NCBI GenBank assembly: GCA_051880475.1
Contig: JBJEOA010000043.1
Coordinates: 1-42,638 of the forward strand
Source: JAUUSJ01 sp051880475
GTDB taxonomy: Bacteria; Bacillota; Clostridia; Lachnospirales; Lachnospiraceae
Reading direction: 5' to 3'
DNA length: 42,638 nt
A program made the position numbers and the translations under genes. Positions 15,872 through 24,814 of this stretch are shown piece after piece (within the stretch, counting starts at the first letter, position 1; each line of letters begins with the position of its first letter). Below the pieces are notes generated by a model. That model made no database searches. It had not been told where the DNA came from and saw nothing but the letters and a program-made list of their open reading frames with translations.

Positions 15872-16530
15872 TGGCAGGATTAACAGGACGTGCTCTAATA
15901 GCATCTCGTTGTGCAAAGTTTTTTAAGGATGGCGATTTTGTAAATCTTGGAATCGGTCTTCCTACAATGTGTGTAAATTATCTTCCAGAAGGCGTAGAAT
16001 TATGGATGGAATCCGAGATTGGAATCGTTGGCTGTGGTCCTACACCAAAATGGGAAGATGCAGACCCAGATTTAATTGACGCAGGCGGTCAGCCAGCTTC
16101 CATTATTAAGGGCGGAAGCATCTGCGACCACACTACATCCTTTGCGTTCATCCGCGGCGGACATATCGACGCAACGGTACTTGGAACTTTACAAGTTGAC
16201 CAAGAAGGCAATATTGCCAACTGGACAATTCCTGGAAAACTTGTCCCTGGTATGGGCGGTGCCATGGATTTATGTGCAGGTGTAAAGAAAATTATTGTGG
16301 CAACAGACCATTGCGAAAAAAGCGGTGGGTCCAAGATATTAAAAAAATGCACATTACCGCTGACTGGAGCTAAATGTGTCACTGACATCGTTACAGAGAG
16401 ATGTTATTTTGAAGTGACACCGGAAGGTCTAGTATTAAGAGAATTAGCGCCAGGTTATACTGTAGAAGATATCCAAGCATGTACCGAGGCAGACTTTATT
16501 GTTCCTGATGAAATTGGGATAATGGAGTAA
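15868..16530 (+). CDS. CoA-transferase family I, subunit B
   Basis: Beta subunit, 220 residues, AtoA/CtfB/ScoB-like. It carries the catalytic glutamate that forms the CoA thioester intermediate, in WMESEIGIVGCGP (about residue 50; usual family motif SENG). NLGIGLPTMCVNYLPEG, GGHIDATVLGTLQVD, and PGKLVPGMGGAMDL are family signatures. Its start overlaps the subunit A stop, so translation is probably coupled. The replacement of the usual N by I after SE is worth noting and may reflect substrate. Candidates are acetoacetate, butyrate or another short acid with acetyl-CoA or succinyl-CoA as donor. Confidence 0.92.
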   Translation: MMAGLTGRALIASRCAKFFKDGDFVNLGIGLPTMCVNYLPEGVELWMESEIGIVGCGPTPKWEDADPDLIDAGGQPASIIKGGSICDHTTSFAFIRGGHIDATVLGTLQVDQEGNIANWTIPGKLVPGMGGAMDLCAGVKKIIVATDHCEKSGGSKILKKCTLPLTGAKCVTDIVTERCYFEVTPEGLVLRELAPGYTVEDIQACTEADFIVPDEIGIME

Positions 16531-16604
16531 ACACTCGTAATTATATGACGCAGAGCAAGCATAGATTGCATTCATACGGAATATAAATTAATTTTAATAA
16601 AGTT

Positions 16605-16635
16605 TAAGGGCTGTCATCTAACAGCCCTTTCTTAT
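16605..16635 (+). terminator. Terminator of the CoA-transferase cassette
   Basis: AAGGGCTGT (16606-16614) pairs perfectly with ACAGCCCTT (16621-16629), followed by a T-rich tail, in the convergent spacer with ispD. Confidence 0.88.
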
Positions 16636-16668
16636 TAATATTAGATTAAAGCAAATAGATATCCGTGT

Positions 16669-17373
16669 TTATTCCCTAGAAATTCTCTTCAAAAAAATCT
16701 CTCCAATATCCATATCCTCTGGAGTTGTAATTTTAATATTTTCATAGCTTCCACATACCAGTTTCACTTTCCTATCACCAAACTGCTCCATCACCATCGC
16801 ATCATCGGTAATATTTTTTTCTTCACTCTCCATCATTTTTTCATAAGCAAGCTTTATCTCGTCATAGAGAAAACATTGCGGAGTTTGAATTTGCCATAAA
16901 TTCGCACGATTTGGTGTATCTTTTGCGAAAGCAAACTCGTCTGCAATCTTTATCGTATCTTTCACTGGCACTGCAATAATACAAGTTCCATATTTTTTTA
17001 CATTATCTATACAAGATTGAATAATATTTTGCGTAATGCAAGGTCTCGCACCATCATGAATAAAAACATATCGGCAATCTTCCATCGCCTCTAATGCGTG
17101 GTAGACAGACTCATATCTCTGGCTTCCGCCCGCCACAATTTTTTTCACTTTTGTAATATGATAGGCATCGACGATATTTTTTCTGCAATACTCTATCTCC
17201 GCTTCTCCTGTCACTAATATAATCTCATCTACAGCACTTTTTTCAAACTGCTCTAAAGAATGTACTACAACTGGCTTTTTTGCTAAAGTCATATACTGTT
17301 TTTGTATCTCACTCTTCATACGGCTTCCCTTGCCTGCTGCAAGAACAATAGCCGTTATCTTTTCTTTTTTCAT
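16669..17373 (-). CDS. ispD: 2-C-methyl-D-erythritol 4-phosphate cytidylyltransferase
   Basis: Third step of the MEP isoprenoid pathway: transfers CMP to MEP. It has 234 residues from the ATG at 17373 (MKKEKITAIVLAAGKGSRM), close to the family norm; the frame extends to 17406 without a better site. The nucleotide-binding glycine-rich motif AIVLAAGKGSRM, then KQYMTL, VFIHDGARP (about residue 102) and AVPVKDTIK are all present. It is the last gene of the long minus-strand run, 19 bp after tsaD, and its presence shows that isoprenoids are made by the MEP route. Confidence 0.95.
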   Translation of the reverse strand: MKKEKITAIVLAAGKGSRMKSEIQKQYMTLAKKPVVVHSLEQFEKSAVDEIILVTGEAEIEYCRKNIVDAYHITKVKKIVAGGSQRYESVYHALEAMEDCRYVFIHDGARPCITQNIIQSCIDNVKKYGTCIIAVPVKDTIKIADEFAFAKDTPNRANLWQIQTPQCFLYDEIKLAYEKMMESEEKNITDDAMVMEQFGDRKVKLVCGSYENIKITTPEDMDIGEIFLKRISRE

Positions 17374-17392
17374 CGTATTTCCCCTACTCCAA

Positions 17393-18424
17393 CTATCTCT
17401 GACCAATTTTTAAGTTTGGAACTGCATTTAAATCCCATCCAGCTCTCGCACCTTTTTCATACTCATAATAAGCTGCCGCTCCAATCATCGCAGCATTATC
17501 CGTACATAAAATTGGAGATGGATGATAAAAAGCAAATCCTTCTTTCTCACATGCGGCTTTCATCGCTGCGCGAAGAGAAGAATTAGAAGCCACTCCGCCA
17601 GCGATTGCTACTTGCTTACAGCCAAGCTCTCTCGCCGCGTTCATTGTATGATCTACTAAAACTTCCACAACAGCCTTCTGAAAAGAAGCCGCCACATCTG
17701 CCTGATTTACTTCCTCTCCCCTCATCTTACACTGATTAAGATAATTAAGAACAGCAGATTTTAATCCACTAAAACTAAAATCATTTGGGGAATCGCTCAC
17801 TTTTGCTCTTGGGAAAACAATGGCATCTGGATTTCCCTCCTTAGATACTCTATCAATCTTAGGACCACCTGGATATCCAAGTCCAATCGCCCTTGCGACC
17901 TTATCAAATGCCTCTCCCGCTGCATCATCTCTCGTTCTTCCGATGATTTCATACTCACCATAATCTTTGACAAGAACAAGGTGAGAATGTCCACCAGATG
18001 CCACTAAACATAAAAACGGAGGTTCTAAATTCTTATGTTCAATATAATTCGCACTAATATGCCCCTCAATATGATGCACACCGACAAGAGGTTTCTTTGT
18101 CGCAAATGCAATCGCTTTCGCCTGTGCTACACCGACTAGTAAAGCACCGACTAATCCTGGTCCGTAAGTTACAGCAATTGCGTCAATCTCTTCCAAAGTA
18201 ATATTGGCAGTCTCTAACGCTTCCTCAATAACCTGATTTATCTTTTCAATATGTTTTCTAGAGGCAATTTCAGGTACGACACCTCCATATAATGTATGCA
18301 AATCAATCTGAGAGGAAATAATATTGGAATATACCTCTCTTCCATTTTTTACCACTGCTGCCGCCGTCTCGTCACAGGAAGTCTCAATGGCTAAAATTAA
18401 TACATCTTCTTTTTTATTATCCAT
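17393..18424 (-). CDS. tsaD: tRNA threonylcarbamoyladenosine synthase subunit TsaD
   Basis: With TsaB and TsaE, transfers the threonylcarbamoyl group to A37 of ANN-reading tRNAs (t6A). It has 343 residues from the ATG at 18424 (MDNKKEDVLILAIETSCDET), preceded by GAAGG. The ASKHA-fold phosphate loop is AIETSCDETAAAVV. The metal-binding HxxxH is in GVHHIEGHISANY at about residue 115. LVASGGHSHLVLV and FSFSGLKSAVLNYL are diagnostic. The C-terminal AIAGGVASNSSLR and CTDNAAMIGAAAY are complete. The other t6A genes tsaE and tsaB lie upstream in the same run. Confidence 0.97.
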   Translation of the reverse strand: MDNKKEDVLILAIETSCDETAAAVVKNGREVYSNIISSQIDLHTLYGGVVPEIASRKHIEKINQVIEEALETANITLEEIDAIAVTYGPGLVGALLVGVAQAKAIAFATKKPLVGVHHIEGHISANYIEHKNLEPPFLCLVASGGHSHLVLVKDYGEYEIIGRTRDDAAGEAFDKVARAIGLGYPGGPKIDRVSKEGNPDAIVFPRAKVSDSPNDFSFSGLKSAVLNYLNQCKMRGEEVNQADVAASFQKAVVEVLVDHTMNAARELGCKQVAIAGGVASNSSLRAAMKAACEKEGFAFYHPSPILCTDNAAMIGAAAYYEYEKGARAGWDLNAVPNLKIGQR

Positions 18425-18464
18425 TTTTTTCCTTCTTTCATCTAATATACAATACCGCAATTTT

Positions 18465-19376
18465 CTAACTTTCCTCAAACATCAATGTGCATTTTTTCCC
18501 ATCTTTTCCAGCTTTCGCCCTTGGAAAAATACTGCGCACCTTATCCATAAATTCCTCTGGCTTTACAAGAGAAGGGCTATAATGCGTCAGCCACATTTCT
18601 TTTACATTAGCTTTTTTCGCCATTTTTGCGGCCTCATACATTGTCATATGCTTATATTCTACCGCCTTTTTCTCCTTGCCGTCTTCCCCGTACATCCCTT
18701 CACAGATAAATAAATCTGCATCTTTTGCATATTTTACAATAATATCAAGAGGTCTTGTATCCGTACAGTACGTACAGCGAAGTCCTTTTCTTGGAGCGCC
18801 AAGTACCATATCACTTGTGAGTACCCTTCCATCTGCCTCAATTACCTCTCCCTTTTGGAGACGACTCCAGTATTTTTGCTCAATCTGATTTTCTCTCGCC
18901 TTATTTACATCAAATTTACCTGCTCTATCTAGTACAATGGAATATCCATAGCAAAGTACATTGTGATTTACTTTATATGCCTCAATGCGATATCCATCCA
19001 TCTGAAACACTTGCTCCCTATCCTCAATCTCCTTAAAAATAATATCAAAAGGTAATTCTGGAGCAATCACTCTAAGAGCATTTACTACTCTTTGTAGCCC
19101 CTTTGGGCCAATCATTGTAATAGGCTCTTCTCTTCCTGCATTTCCAAGGGTGAGTAAAAGCCCAGGAAGTCCGCTAATATGGTCGGCGTGATAGTGGGTA
19201 AAGCAAATGACATCAATTGGCTTAAAACTCCAGCCAGATTCCTTGATGCCAAGCTGAGTCGCCTCACCGCAGTCAATAAGCACGGACTTACCTTCAATTC
19301 TTGCCATAAGGGCAGTTAATCTACGATAAGGAAGCGGCATCATACCACCGCTTCCTAATAAACAAATATCTAACAT
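18465..19376 (-). CDS. rnz: Ribonuclease Z (tRNA 3' processing endonuclease)
   Basis: Zinc-dependent metallo-beta-lactamase-fold nuclease that removes tRNA 3' trailers. It has 303 residues from the ATG at 19376 (MLDICLLGSGGMMPLP), with GGAGG 7 nt upstream. The histidine motif FTHYHADHISGLPGL is at about residue 58. Other metal ligands are in KVNHNVLCYGY, YCTDTRP, and LTHYSPS near the C-terminus. The exosite insertion is present. It lies between a small CxxC protein gene and tsaD, 40 bp upstream of tsaD, grouping tRNA maturation with tRNA modification. Confidence 0.95.
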   Translation of the reverse strand: MLDICLLGSGGMMPLPYRRLTALMARIEGKSVLIDCGEATQLGIKESGWSFKPIDVICFTHYHADHISGLPGLLLTLGNAGREEPITMIGPKGLQRVVNALRVIAPELPFDIIFKEIEDREQVFQMDGYRIEAYKVNHNVLCYGYSIVLDRAGKFDVNKARENQIEQKYWSRLQKGEVIEADGRVLTSDMVLGAPRKGLRCTYCTDTRPLDIIVKYAKDADLFICEGMYGEDGKEKKAVEYKHMTMYEAAKMAKKANVKEMWLTHYSPSLVKPEEFMDKVRSIFPRAKAGKDGKKCTLMFEES

Positions 19377-19402
19377 ATTTTTTCCTCCACCGATAATTGC
19401 CA

Positions 19403-19609
19403 CTATATCATCTCTATCGTATCCTTAGCCTCCACTGGAATTTTAAAGGACTGTATCCACTTATCATAGCAATTCTCGCAAAGACAAAACTCATGTGTTT
19501 GTCCATCTTTCTCTGAAAAATATCCCCAGTTTTTTCTTATAAAAAGATAATCTTCTTTTATAATACCAAATTCTTGTCTTAATTCTTTCCCACATATATT
19601 ACACTTCAT
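19403..19609 (-). CDS. Small CxxC/CxxC protein, unknown function
   Basis: A 68-residue protein not recognised. CNICGKEL at the N-terminus and CLCENCYDKW at about residue 43 make two cysteine pairs, a probable zinc site. The middle contains EFGIIKEDYLFIRKNWGYFS. A strong site, GGAGG, precedes the ATG. It lies 26 bp before rnz and so is probably cotranscribed with it. The 141-bp spacer on the rimI side holds a weak GAAGGCC/GACCTTC hairpin (minus strand) with no T-run and no other gene. Confidence 0.78.
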   Translation of the reverse strand: MKCNICGKELRQEFGIIKEDYLFIRKNWGYFSEKDGQTHEFCLCENCYDKWIQSFKIPVEAKDTIEMI

Positions 19610-19750
19610 CTTTTATCCTCCTCGCTGACTTTCATCTACGGTTATTCCCGCAAGAACAAACGTCTCAATTTGTTATGAAGGTCAAAATCAAGGCCTTCTT
19701 TTTTATCTGTCTTTATGATAATCGATTTATATTCATTTGGATAGTGGGAA

Positions 19751-20200
19751 TTAAAGGAGAATACACATAATATTGGCATCCTCTTTTGGCTCATCATAAT
19801 AATTTTTTCGACATCCTATATAGGAAAATCCATGTTTTTCATAAAGAGAAATGGCAGGGGCGTTTGTTTTTCGCACTTCCAAAAAAATCTGAGTTACGTT
19901 TTTTTCTCTCGCTGCCTTAATTACTCTCTCAATTAAAGCATCGGCAATCCCTCTTCTTCTCCTGTTAGGACTAACTGCCACATTTGTAATACTTCCCTCG
20001 TCTGCCGCCACCATTAAGCCAATATATCCGACAAGTTCCTCTTCTTCATAACATACAAAATATATATTTGTATCATAATTTAAAATTTCTAAAATACTAT
20101 TATAATCCCAGGCACTAGTCCCTAAAAAACATTGCTGTTCTAACTCATAAAGAGCCTTACAGTCTTTTTTCTCCATCGGACGAATTTCATACTTATGCAT
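19751..20200 (-). CDS. rimI: Ribosomal protein S18-alanine N-acetyltransferase
   Basis: GNAT-family enzyme that acetylates the N-terminal alanine of S18. It has 149 residues, the family norm. The acetyl-CoA motif is ITNVAVSPNRRRRGIADAL at about residues 71-89; FLEVRKTNAPAISLYEKHGF is the conserved C-terminal motif. The gene overlaps the 3' end of tsaB by 8 bp, the classical tsaE-tsaB-rimI order of Firmicutes, which supports the specific name over a generic acetyltransferase. Confidence 0.92.
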   Translation of the reverse strand: MHKYEIRPMEKKDCKALYELEQQCFLGTSAWDYNSILEILNYDTNIYFVCYEEEELVGYIGLMVAADEGSITNVAVSPNRRRRGIADALIERVIKAAREKNVTQIFLEVRKTNAPAISLYEKHGFSYIGCRKNYYDEPKEDANIMCILL

Positions 20201-20924
20201 TTTTTGCCGCCTCTTTTTGTTTTTCTCTATCTATTCTCTCACGCTCTGCCTGAGATTTTCGAAGATAAACCGGCTTATGAGCCTTTGCTGGCTCTAGGAC
20301 TTTCCTTCCCTCTCTTATATAAGAAAGGGCTAACATTCCTACAGAAGAAGCGCGTTGTCTATTCACATGAGATGGAGCATAAAAATGAGCTACTTTTATA
20401 TTTTCCTCAATTATATTTTGATACACAGGAACACCATCTCCTAAAAAGATAACATCCTCTCCTCGCTCATTTAATTCTTCTATAACCTGAGTAATGGAGA
20501 CTGCCCGCTCCTCCTCGATTACCTCCATCTTTTCACCTTTAAACTTATAAAATCCTGTATAAACCTGATTTCTTCTCGCATCCATCAGCGGACAAATTAA
20601 TTTATCTGTGCTATATAAATTATAGGCCAAACCGTCGACTGTCGGAACAGATATGATTGGTTTCTTTAGTGCTAATCCAAGTCCCTTTGCTGTGGCAGAA
20701 CCAATCCTAAGTCCTGTAAAAGAACCAGGACCACAAGATACAGCAATCGCATCAATTTCTTGTAAGTCAAGCCCTATTCTTTGCTGTACATCGTCAAGCA
20801 TCGGCAATAATGTCTGAGAATGTGTCAGCTTATGACAAATCGTATATTCTGCAATTAATATCTCTTCCTCAACAATAGCTACAGATGCGACAAGCCCTGA
20901 ACTATCAATTGCTAATATTTTCAT
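20193..20924 (-). CDS. tsaB: tRNA threonylcarbamoyladenosine complex dimerisation subunit TsaB
   Basis: Partner of TsaD in t6A synthesis, an inactive ASKHA-fold paralogue. It has 243 residues from the ATG at 20924 (MKILAIDSSGLVASVAIVEE), with AAAGGTG 6 nt upstream. Family signatures are SQTLLPMLDDV, AVSCGPGSFTGLRIGSATAKGL (residues about 63-84) and PLMDARRNQVYTGFY. The gene overlaps tsaE upstream by 20 bp and rimI downstream by 8 bp, so the three are translationally linked. The tail is rich in lysine and arginine. Confidence 0.95.
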   Translation of the reverse strand: MKILAIDSSGLVASVAIVEEEILIAEYTICHKLTHSQTLLPMLDDVQQRIGLDLQEIDAIAVSCGPGSFTGLRIGSATAKGLGLALKKPIISVPTVDGLAYNLYSTDKLICPLMDARRNQVYTGFYKFKGEKMEVIEEERAVSITQVIEELNERGEDVIFLGDGVPVYQNIIEENIKVAHFYAPSHVNRQRASSVGMLALSYIREGRKVLEPAKAHKPVYLRKSQAERERIDREKQKEAAKNA

Positions 20925-21351
20925 TTTCCTCACCTTTTATCGTTATCTTTCTATAATCAAAACCTTTTTCTAAATCCTTCTCAATTAAAATCCATGTACA
21001 AGACTCTGGGAGCAATTCCTCTACAAATTTCGCCCACTCAATAAAGCAGACACCCTCTGCGTAAAGATAATCTTCAAATCCAATTTCTTCCATTTCCTCC
21101 ACATCTCCAATGCGATACACATCAAAATGATAAAGAGGAAGACGACCATCGTCATACTCTTGCACAATTGTAAAGGTCGGACTATTTACCGGCTCTTGTA
21201 CACCAAGACCAGCGGCAAATCCCTTTGTAAAAACAGTTTTTCCAGTTCCTAAATCACCATCTAAAGCATAAACTTGACCTTTTTTTGCGCTCTCTCCAAG
21301 TTTTTTGGCAAATTCAAAGGTCTGCTTTTCGCTAAAACTCTCTATTACCAT
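20905..21351 (-). CDS. tsaE: tRNA threonylcarbamoyladenosine ATPase TsaE
   Basis: P-loop ATPase that resets the TsaB-TsaD complex during t6A synthesis. It has 148 residues. Walker A is ALDGDLGTGKTVFTKG at about residues 29-44; NSPTFTIVQEY and LYHFDVYRI are family signatures, and FIEWAKF near residue 100 is the conserved segment. It overlaps tsaB. A 37-bp gap separates it from the YcxB-like gene upstream, so it may be transcribed as part of the larger run. Confidence 0.95.
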   Translation of the reverse strand: MVIESFSEKQTFEFAKKLGESAKKGQVYALDGDLGTGKTVFTKGFAAGLGVQEPVNSPTFTIVQEYDDGRLPLYHFDVYRIGDVEEMEEIGFEDYLYAEGVCFIEWAKFVEELLPESCTWILIEKDLEKGFDYRKITIKGEENENISN

Positions 21352-21388
21352 TATCTACCTCATAAAAATTCACTACTCAAAAACGATA

Positions 21389-21994
21389 TTATTTTTGAGC
21401 GATATGTTTTTCAATATATTCCTCTATCTCCGTCCCATTTTTTCTCAAATCTTTTACAGAAATTAAGAAAGCGTGAATTGAATCCGTGTAGAGTGCATAA
21501 ATCTTCTTCGTCTTTTTTACTTTTATTATCTTATCCCAAGTAATCATTCCTTCATTTCCACCAAAAGCAATATTCATCCCTTTTTCATGAAATCCAAATT
21601 TCATAAAATCTTTATAAGCGGGATTTAATTTTGCCTGTTTCGCGGCTTTAAAATAAAGCATAACTGGATTTATTACCGTATAAAGAGAAGCTACGACAGC
21701 CAAAATAACGGTTTTTGTCATATCTCCCTTGCCTGCCCCAAGCAAAAGCATAATAAGCGCTAAAATACTTAATATAATATATGCCTTTCCGCTCAATGAA
21801 GAATAGGTATGCATCATCAAATAGCTATATAATTCTTTTGTCGCAATCTTTGTCTTTAATTCATAGACAGCAGGCTCAACTTCCTGAATCTGAATTTCAT
21901 CTTCATCTATATAATATTCATCATCATCATCTATCATCGCTTGCTGTCTTATCTTTTCTTGCTCTTTTAATTCTTCTTGTCTTTTTTCTTCCAT
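21389..21994 (-). CDS. YcxB-like membrane protein
   Basis: A 201-residue protein. The N-terminal ~40 residues are highly charged and acidic (IDDDDEYYIDEDEIQIQEVE). Two hydrophobic segments (IILSILALIMLLLGAG and VILAVVASLYTVINPVML) occupy about residues 72-115. The C-terminal soluble part (GMITWDKIIKVKKTKKIYAL) resembles YcxB-type domains. The function is unknown. It lies 17 bp after ribU and 37 bp before tsaE. The acidic N-terminus is unusual and might bind a basic or nucleic-acid-bound partner, but that is speculation. Confidence 0.75.
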   Translation of the reverse strand: MEEKRQEELKEQEKIRQQAMIDDDDEYYIDEDEIQIQEVEPAVYELKTKIATKELYSYLMMHTYSSLSGKAYIILSILALIMLLLGAGKGDMTKTVILAVVASLYTVINPVMLYFKAAKQAKLNPAYKDFMKFGFHEKGMNIAFGGNEGMITWDKIIKVKKTKKIYALYTDSIHAFLISVKDLRKNGTEIEEYIEKHIAQK

Positions 21995-22011
21995 ATTGAC
22001 CTCTCACCCTT

Positions 22012-22602
22012 CTATAAAGCGATATATTTTTGAAGTGCTCGAAATACAAAATATCCAATCACAGACATTATAATTCCCTTAAAAATATTAAACGGTGTAA
22101 TTCCAATTAAAATTAATGATGTCACTGAGTTAATGGATGGAATTGTAGCCTGCACAATTCCCATAATCGCCTCTTTTCCCATAATTGCCAAATAAAGTGG
22201 AACTGTAATAAATGCATTTACAAAAATCCCCATTAATACCATTCCGATTGTGCCAAGAACAAAGCCAAGAACTAATCGATGTTTTCCCTTTGTATAATGA
22301 TATGTGAGGGATAATGGCAAAATATATCCAATTGACACAAGAAAATTGGAAAGTTCTCCCGAAGCACCTGTACTAGTCGCCGTTAAATGTAATATATTTT
22401 TAATGAATTCTACTAATATACCTGCTGCCGGTCCGATTGAAAGCGCCATAAAAATAGCTGGAATATCACTTAGTTCTAACTCCAAAAATCCTAGATATTT
22501 GACTGGGAATTTTACAAACATTAAAACTGTAGCAATTGCAGCTGCAATACCAATCATTGCAATCGCCTTCACCGTGCTCGTAGATTTTCTTTTGTTTGAC
22601 AT
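22012..22602 (-). CDS. ribU: ECF transporter S component, riboflavin type (RibU-like)
   Basis: Substrate-binding membrane subunit of an energy-coupling-factor importer, 196 residues and about six helices. The segments LELELSDIPAIFMALSIGPA and GILVEFIKNILHL are typical of riboflavin-specific RibU. No ATPase or T-component genes are adjacent, as is normal for group II ECF systems. Only 41 bp separate it from tex, so there is no room for an FMN riboswitch directly upstream; if it responds to flavin it must do so elsewhere. The riboflavin specificity is by family motif only. Confidence 0.85.
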   Translation of the reverse strand: MSNKRKSTSTVKAIAMIGIAAAIATVLMFVKFPVKYLGFLELELSDIPAIFMALSIGPAAGILVEFIKNILHLTATSTGASGELSNFLVSIGYILPLSLTYHYTKGKHRLVLGFVLGTIGMVLMGIFVNAFITVPLYLAIMGKEAIMGIVQATIPSINSVTSLILIGITPFNIFKGIIMSVIGYFVFRALQKYIAL

Positions 22603-22643
22603 ATTTTATCTCTCCTCTTCCTATAAGTTTCATAAAAATAAAT

Positions 22644-24806
22644 TTATTTATTAGTCCCTGTCTCTTTCATAGCAAGCTGAATTCTTCGTTTTTTCGTATC
22701 AACACTTATAATCTCAACTTCCACGATATCTCCCACACTTACTACCTCAAGGGGATGCTTAATAAATTTTTTCTTTGACATTCTAGAAATATGAACAAGT
22801 CCATCTTGATGAACCCCAATATCTACAAATGCACCAAAATCAATAACATTTCTAACTGTGCCCTTTAAAATCATTCCCTCTTTTAAATCTTTCATTTCAA
22901 GGACATCACTTCGAAGAATTGGCTTTGGCATCTCTTCTCTTGGATCTCTCGCTGGCTTTTCAAGCTCTTTTAAGATATCCTCAAATGTCTCTTCTCCGAT
23001 ACCAATTTTCTTTGCCATCTCTTTTTTATTTTTTATCTTCTTAGAGATGGCTCCAATGCCACCTTTTCTCAAATCCTCCACTGAATATCCTAAAATATCA
23101 AGCACTTTTGCTGCCGCCTCATAAGATTCTGGGTGCACACTCGTCTGGTCAAGAGGATTATCTCCTCCGTTAATTCTTAAAAATCCTGCACATTGCTCAT
23201 ATGCCTTTGGACCTAGTTTAGCAACCTTTAATAGCTGCTTTCTATTTGTGAAAGAACCATTTTCCTCTCTATAAGCGACAATATTTTTCGCAATCACCTT
23301 AGAAATGCCAGAAATATACATAAGCAATGTAACCGAAGCCGTATTTAAGTCTACTCCAACTTTATTGACACAGTCTTCTACTACATTTCCAAGTACTTCA
23401 CCAAGTCTCTTTTGGTTCATGTCATGCTGATACTGACCAACCCCGATAGATTTAGGGTCAATTTTTACAAGTTCTGACAGCGGGTCTTGCAATCTTCTAG
23501 CGATAGATGCAGCACTTCTTTGTCCAACATCAAAGTTTGGAAATTCCTCGGTCGCTAGCTTGCTCGCTGAGTACACAGATGCTCCAGCCTCATTTACAAT
23601 AACATACTGCACATTTTTCTTTATCTCTTTTAATAAATCTACGATAACAAGCTCGGACTCTCTTGATGCTGTTCCATTTCCAAGAGAAATAAGTGTAATA
23701 TCATACTGATCAATTAATTTTTTTAACGTTTTTTTCGATTCCTCAATTTTCTTTTGAGGTTCTGTCGGATAAATAACTACAGTATCAAGCACCTTTCCTG
23801 TAGGGTCAACAACAGCTAACTTACATCCTGTTCGAAATGCGGGGTCCCAGCCAAGCACTGTCTTTCCGGCAATCGGGGGCTGCATAAGAAGCTGTGTCAG
23901 ATTTTTTCCAAAAACCTTCATCGCCTCTTCTTGTGCCTTCTCAGTAAGCTCACTTCTTATTTCTCTCTCGATTGCACCTGAAATCAATCTCTTATAGCTA
24001 TCTTTAATAACCTCTTTTAAAATTGGTGTTGTATTTTTATTCTCTCTAATAATAACTTTACTCTCCAAATACTGTAGTATTTTTTCTTCTGGAGCTTCGA
24101 TTTTTACTGTGATTTCCTTTTGCTTCTCCGCACGGTTGATTGCCAAGATACGATATCCCGGTATTGTCTTTACTTTCTCTTGAAATTCATAATACATCTC
24201 ATAGACTGGGTTTTTCTCTTTTAACTTTCCAACTGCAGTGACAATAAGTCCCTCCTCAACAGTATCTTTTCTAATACGTGTTCTATGCTGTGCATCATCT
24301 GAAATGCTCTCCGCCACGATATCCATCGCCATTGCAAGCGCCTCATTGGCCGACTCCACTTCTTTCTCTTTTGAAATATAAGCCTTTGCTTCCTCTAACA
24401 TCGACTTATTCGTCATCTGAAGAAGCAATATATTGGCGAGCGGCTCTAATCCTTTTTCCTTCGCAATCGTAGCTCTTGTTCTTCTCTTTGGCTTATAAGG
24501 GCGATACAAATCCTCGACTTCAACCATTGTCTTCGCCTCTAAGATTTGTTTTTCTAACTCCTTTGTCAATTTTTCTTGCTCAGCAATACTCTTGATTATC
24601 TGTTCTTTTCTCTCGCTTAGATTTCTAAGATAAGTTAATCTCTCGCTTAGATTACGAAGAACCTCATCATTTAGAGAGCCTGTTACTTCTTTTCGATATC
24701 TGGCAATAAACGGAATGGTATTTCCCTCATCAATTAACTTAACTGCCGCCTCAACTTGCTCTCTCTTAATATTTAATTCCTGCTGCAATACTTTTATAAT
24801 ATCCAT
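22644..24806 (-). CDS. tex: Tex-family RNA-binding transcription accessory protein
   Basis: A 720-residue nucleic-acid-binding protein related to eukaryotic Spt6. The domains in order are an N-terminal helical region (IPFIARYRKEVTGSLNDEVL, about 30-50), a YqgF-like RNase H fold (VLGWDPAFRTGCKLAVVDP, about 315-335), a helix-hairpin-helix pair (SGISKVIAKNIVAYREENG and the GPKAYEQCAGFLRI region), and a C-terminal S1 RNA-binding domain (GTVRNVIDFGAFVDIGVHQD, about 650-715). The length is typical. It begins 8 bp after comEB and is probably cotranscribed with it. Confidence 0.96.
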   Translation of the reverse strand: MDIIKVLQQELNIKREQVEAAVKLIDEGNTIPFIARYRKEVTGSLNDEVLRNLSERLTYLRNLSERKEQIIKSIAEQEKLTKELEKQILEAKTMVEVEDLYRPYKPKRRTRATIAKEKGLEPLANILLLQMTNKSMLEEAKAYISKEKEVESANEALAMAMDIVAESISDDAQHRTRIRKDTVEEGLIVTAVGKLKEKNPVYEMYYEFQEKVKTIPGYRILAINRAEKQKEITVKIEAPEEKILQYLESKVIIRENKNTTPILKEVIKDSYKRLISGAIEREIRSELTEKAQEEAMKVFGKNLTQLLMQPPIAGKTVLGWDPAFRTGCKLAVVDPTGKVLDTVVIYPTEPQKKIEESKKTLKKLIDQYDITLISLGNGTASRESELVIVDLLKEIKKNVQYVIVNEAGASVYSASKLATEEFPNFDVGQRSAASIARRLQDPLSELVKIDPKSIGVGQYQHDMNQKRLGEVLGNVVEDCVNKVGVDLNTASVTLLMYISGISKVIAKNIVAYREENGSFTNRKQLLKVAKLGPKAYEQCAGFLRINGGDNPLDQTSVHPESYEAAAKVLDILGYSVEDLRKGGIGAISKKIKNKKEMAKKIGIGEETFEDILKELEKPARDPREEMPKPILRSDVLEMKDLKEGMILKGTVRNVIDFGAFVDIGVHQDGLVHISRMSKKKFIKHPLEVVSVGDIVEVEIISVDTKKRRIQLAMKETGTNK

Positions 24807-24814
24807 CTTTACCT

